DNA of 64,000 nucleotides from Bacteroidia bacterium (GTDB lineage Bacteria; Bacteroidota; Bacteroidia; B-17B0; Aurantibacillaceae): NCBI GenBank assembly GCA_022841465.1, contig JALHRL010000002.1, positions 215,793 to 279,792 of the forward strand, read 5' to 3'. Shown piece by piece: positions 62,292 to 64,000 of this stretch (position 1 is its first letter; each line of letters starts with the position of its first letter). The notes under the pieces were generated by a model. It saw only the letters and a program-made list of their open reading frames with translations, ran no database searches and was not told where the DNA came from. The position numbers and the translations under genes were made by a program.

Positions 62292-62648
62292 ATGGAATGG
62301 AAAGTAATTAAAACGGAAAAAGAGTATCAAAAAGCTTTAAAAAGGCTTGATATAATTTTTGATGCAAAAAAAGGCTCGAAAGATGGTGATGAATTAGAGT
62401 TATTATCATTGCTTATTGACAATTACGAGAAAGAAAAAGATGTAATTGATTTACCTGACCCCATTGAAGCCATAAAATTCAGAATGGAACAATTGGGATA
62501 TAAGCAGAAAGATTTGGCTGGCGCAATAGGATTAAAAAGCAGGGTAAGTGAAATATTAAACCGTAAAAGAAAACTAACGCTAGAGATGATTCGAAAACTT
62601 CATGAGGTGTTAGGTATACCTACTGATGTATTGGTAAAAGATTATTAA
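62292..62648 (+). CDS. higA: HigA-family antitoxin, XRE-type HTH
   Basis: 118 residues. A C-terminal XRE helix-turn-helix (QKDLAGAIGLKSRVSEILNRKRKLTLEMIRKLHEVLGIP, about 72-112) follows an N-terminal toxin-binding helical part. HigA neutralises HigB and represses the operon, probably through the inverted repeat at 61960-61976. Confidence 0.9.
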   Translation: MEWKVIKTEKEYQKALKRLDIIFDAKKGSKDGDELELLSLLIDNYEKEKDVIDLPDPIEAIKFRMEQLGYKQKDLAGAIGLKSRVSEILNRKRKLTLEMIRKLHEVLGIPTDVLVKDY

Positions 62649-62721
62649 ATGAATACTTGTGTTGCAACAACCAAAAATTGTTGAATTTGAAAAATAGGCA
62701 ATAATGAGTTATATTTACTTA

Positions 62722-62797
62722 AGCAATAAGCGCCACGTAATAGCGCCTATCTTGCTAAAACTGCAAGATAAGCGCTACAAAGTAGCGCATATATGCT
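62722..62797. repeat. Long imperfect hairpin upstream of the kinase cassette
   Basis: Two 26-nt arms (62730-62755 and 62763-62788) with 21 matches around a 7-nt loop; pairing extends outward for several more bases (AGCA/TGCT). Embedded GCGCTAC/GTAGCGC shows internal symmetry. It could be an attC-like site, a folding repeat element or a strong terminator for higA, but it has no convincing T-run. Confidence 0.65.
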
Positions 62798-62798
62798 A

Positions 62799-62807
62799 GT
62801 TAGCAGC
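62799..62807. repeat. Left 9-bp cassette boundary repeat
   Basis: GTTAGCAGC, the perfect reverse complement of 63871-63879. It starts right after the long hairpin, 18 bp before the kinase ATG. Confidence 0.6.
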
Positions 62808-62824
62808 AAGTTTAAAATTGACAT

Positions 62825-63865
62825 ATGAACGACATGAAACATTTACGGGAAGCCTTTTTTGACAGAACAAAAGAAGCCTTCGCTATTTTTGACAAGGACT
62901 TAAACTTTATTGACGTCAATGAAGCACTTCTGCAATCACTACATTTTAAAAAAGAACAAATCGTAGGAAAAAACGTAACTGAAATCAGCCCGGGTATTAA
63001 AGAAACCGATCGCTATAAATTGTATATGCAAGTACTACAAACGGGTACACCTGTTATAATTGATGAAGCAAGAATGCATCCAAGTTTAGGAAATTTTATC
63101 TCACGAATAAGCATATTCAAACTTGGAGAGGGTTTGGGCCTGACAGCTGTAAATATTACTGACCTTAAGGAAGCTGTTGACGAACTCGAAACTTTTGTTT
63201 ATAAGTCATCACATGACATGCGAGCACCTATTGCAAGTATTTTAGGACTTATAAACGTTGCAGACAACGAGATAAAAGACATTAAAACAGCTAAACAGTA
63301 TTTAAATATTATAAAGCAACAAACTGAACGGTTAGACAACATCATGCAGAAACTTATTGAGACAACGAGTATTCGACAGGGCAACAAAGTAATACATTTA
63401 ATCAATTTCCACCAGTTAATTGAGGACGTGCTTAAATCTTTGCTTTATATGGAAGGCTTTAAGACAATCCGCTTTGAACAAAATATTTCCGTAGAACAAA
63501 ATTTTTACAGTGACAAACTATTGCTTACCTCGTTACTTCAAAATATAATAGACAATGCTATCAAATACAAAAAAGAGAACATAAATAATTCCTTTATTAA
63601 AATTACAGTGGCAGACCAAAACGGTGGTATAAGGATTATAGTTGAGGACAACGGAATTGGTATTATTGAAACCCACCAAAAAGACGTTTTCAAAATGTTT
63701 TTCCGAGCGACAGATAAAGCAAGTGGCAGCGGACTTGGACTTTATACGGTAAATCATACAATCAAAAAACTTGGCGGACACATAACACTTGACAGCAAAG
63801 AAAAAGACGGGACGACATTTACAGTGTATCTTCCAAATGAAAAAGTTGACGGACAGACAAAATAA
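62825..63865 (+). CDS. Cytoplasmic PAS sensor histidine kinase
   Basis: 346 residues, no membrane helix. PAS domain (about 10-115; FAIFDKDLNFIDVNEALLQSL), HisKA-type box with phospho-His in YKSSHDMRAPIASILGL (about 135), HATPase N box LQNIIDNAIKYK, G1 VEDNGIGI and G2 ASGSGLGLYTV. No receiver is fused or adjacent, so it is an orphan kinase. Asp is often GAC and the gene looks less AT-rich than its neighbours, hinting at acquisition. It is bracketed by 9-bp inverted repeats. Confidence 0.92.
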   Translation: MNDMKHLREAFFDRTKEAFAIFDKDLNFIDVNEALLQSLHFKKEQIVGKNVTEISPGIKETDRYKLYMQVLQTGTPVIIDEARMHPSLGNFISRISIFKLGEGLGLTAVNITDLKEAVDELETFVYKSSHDMRAPIASILGLINVADNEIKDIKTAKQYLNIIKQQTERLDNIMQKLIETTSIRQGNKVIHLINFHQLIEDVLKSLLYMEGFKTIRFEQNISVEQNFYSDKLLLTSLLQNIIDNAIKYKKENINNSFIKITVADQNGGIRIIVEDNGIGIIETHQKDVFKMFFRATDKASGSGLGLYTVNHTIKKLGGHITLDSKEKDGTTFTVYLPNEKVDGQTK

Positions 63866-63870
63866 AACCA

Positions 63871-64000
63871 GCTGCTAACAGCAAATAAACGTAAGCGGGC
63901 GGACGAGGGAATAAAAACATTTGTATCTTTATATAAACATTTATGCGTGTAGACACAGGAAGCTCCGAAAGCCCGCCTACGTCTATTCGCAAAACGTTAT
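63871..64000. repeat. attC-like folded site (cut by window end)
   Basis: GCTGCTAAC (63871-63879) is followed by a 20-nt arm (63881-63900) whose partner is 63971-63990: 17 matches, and all three mismatches are A/C pairs on the top strand, i.e. T-G wobbles on the bottom strand. An AAC...GTT pair (63877-63879 and 63995-63997) lies outside. Integron attC sites have this arrangement and recombine as folded bottom strands (family knowledge). About 70 nt separate the arms. The site may continue beyond the window. Confidence 0.55.

Noticed and set aside
62652-62690. CAACAA/TTGTTG hairpin after higA as a terminator
   Set aside because: Weak A-T stem with no T-run after it.
62730-62788. Repeated AGCGC units as a small CRISPR-like array
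   Set aside because: They are the two arms of a single hairpin, not regularly spaced direct repeats.

Overview
The window is AT-rich chromosomal DNA from a member of the Bacteroidota. Evidence for this: several secreted proteins end in type IX secretion (T9SS) C-terminal sorting domains, many promoters carry the Bacteroidota -7 element TAnnTTTG, a PorE-like TPR/propeller/OmpA protein is present, and DUF3494 'ice-binding-like' surface proteins occur. I cannot name the genus from the sequence alone.

Layout. 1-4.4 kb: minus-strand cell-shape genes mreB-mreC-mreD and the start of a class B penicillin-binding protein, with purH upstream. 4.6-9.4 kb: PIN-PhoH ATPase, a T9SS Asp-box protein, small secreted proteins and a lytic transglycosylase. 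9.5-17.8 kb: a tight minus-strand operon lipoprotein-holB-CHAT protease-radA-TPR/PP2C phosphatase. 17.8-22.7 kb: dtd, pyrR, DinB, a polytopic membrane protein, pyrB, a cyclase and tRNA-Arg(CCU). 22.7-43.2 kb: a long minus-strand accessory block of stress, envelope and signalling genes (CsbD, YtxH, small hydrophobic proteins, AI-2E transporter, OmpA-family proteins, two DUF3494 proteins, an AraC regulator, a hybrid histidine kinase and two receivers). 43.5-53.9 kb: Dps, a second TPR/PP2C protein, an OmpA protein, a large T9SS protein, ybeY, serS, rpmA-rplU and an EamA transporter. 54.1-60.7 kb: asd behind an attenuator-like leader, a GxxExxY gene framed by inverted repeats, 3-hydroxyanthranilate dioxygenase, a decayed acs copy, a glycine-rich T9SS protein and intact acs. 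60.8-64 kb: a tyrosine recombinase, a HigBA module and a sensor kinase bounded by integron-cassette-like sequences.

The most interesting observation is a local regulon in the 28-43 kb block. By hand alignment, every operon head on the minus strand there has the same 56-bp promoter layout: TGTAAC-like box, 15 bp, second TGTAAC-like box (21 bp between box starts), 21 bp, then a -7 box close to TAnnTTTG. The proximal box lies where the -33 element should be. Six promoters fit, with varying quality, and a weak seventh precedes dps. The 21-bp direct-repeat spacing suits an AraC-family activator, and one (41731-42330) sits in the block behind such a promoter. I infer that an AraC/hybrid-kinase/receiver circuit coordinates a stress and cell-surface programme.

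Other points: several ORF-track starts are too far upstream (csbD, the first DUF3494 gene, the 72-aa membrane protein, rplU, the 7.3-kb gene, the glycine-rich protein) and are corrected here. A 51-residue membrane protein missed by the track was found at 24887-25042. No CRISPR array, rRNA or recognisable insertion sequence was seen. All spacings were counted by eye and no database search was run.
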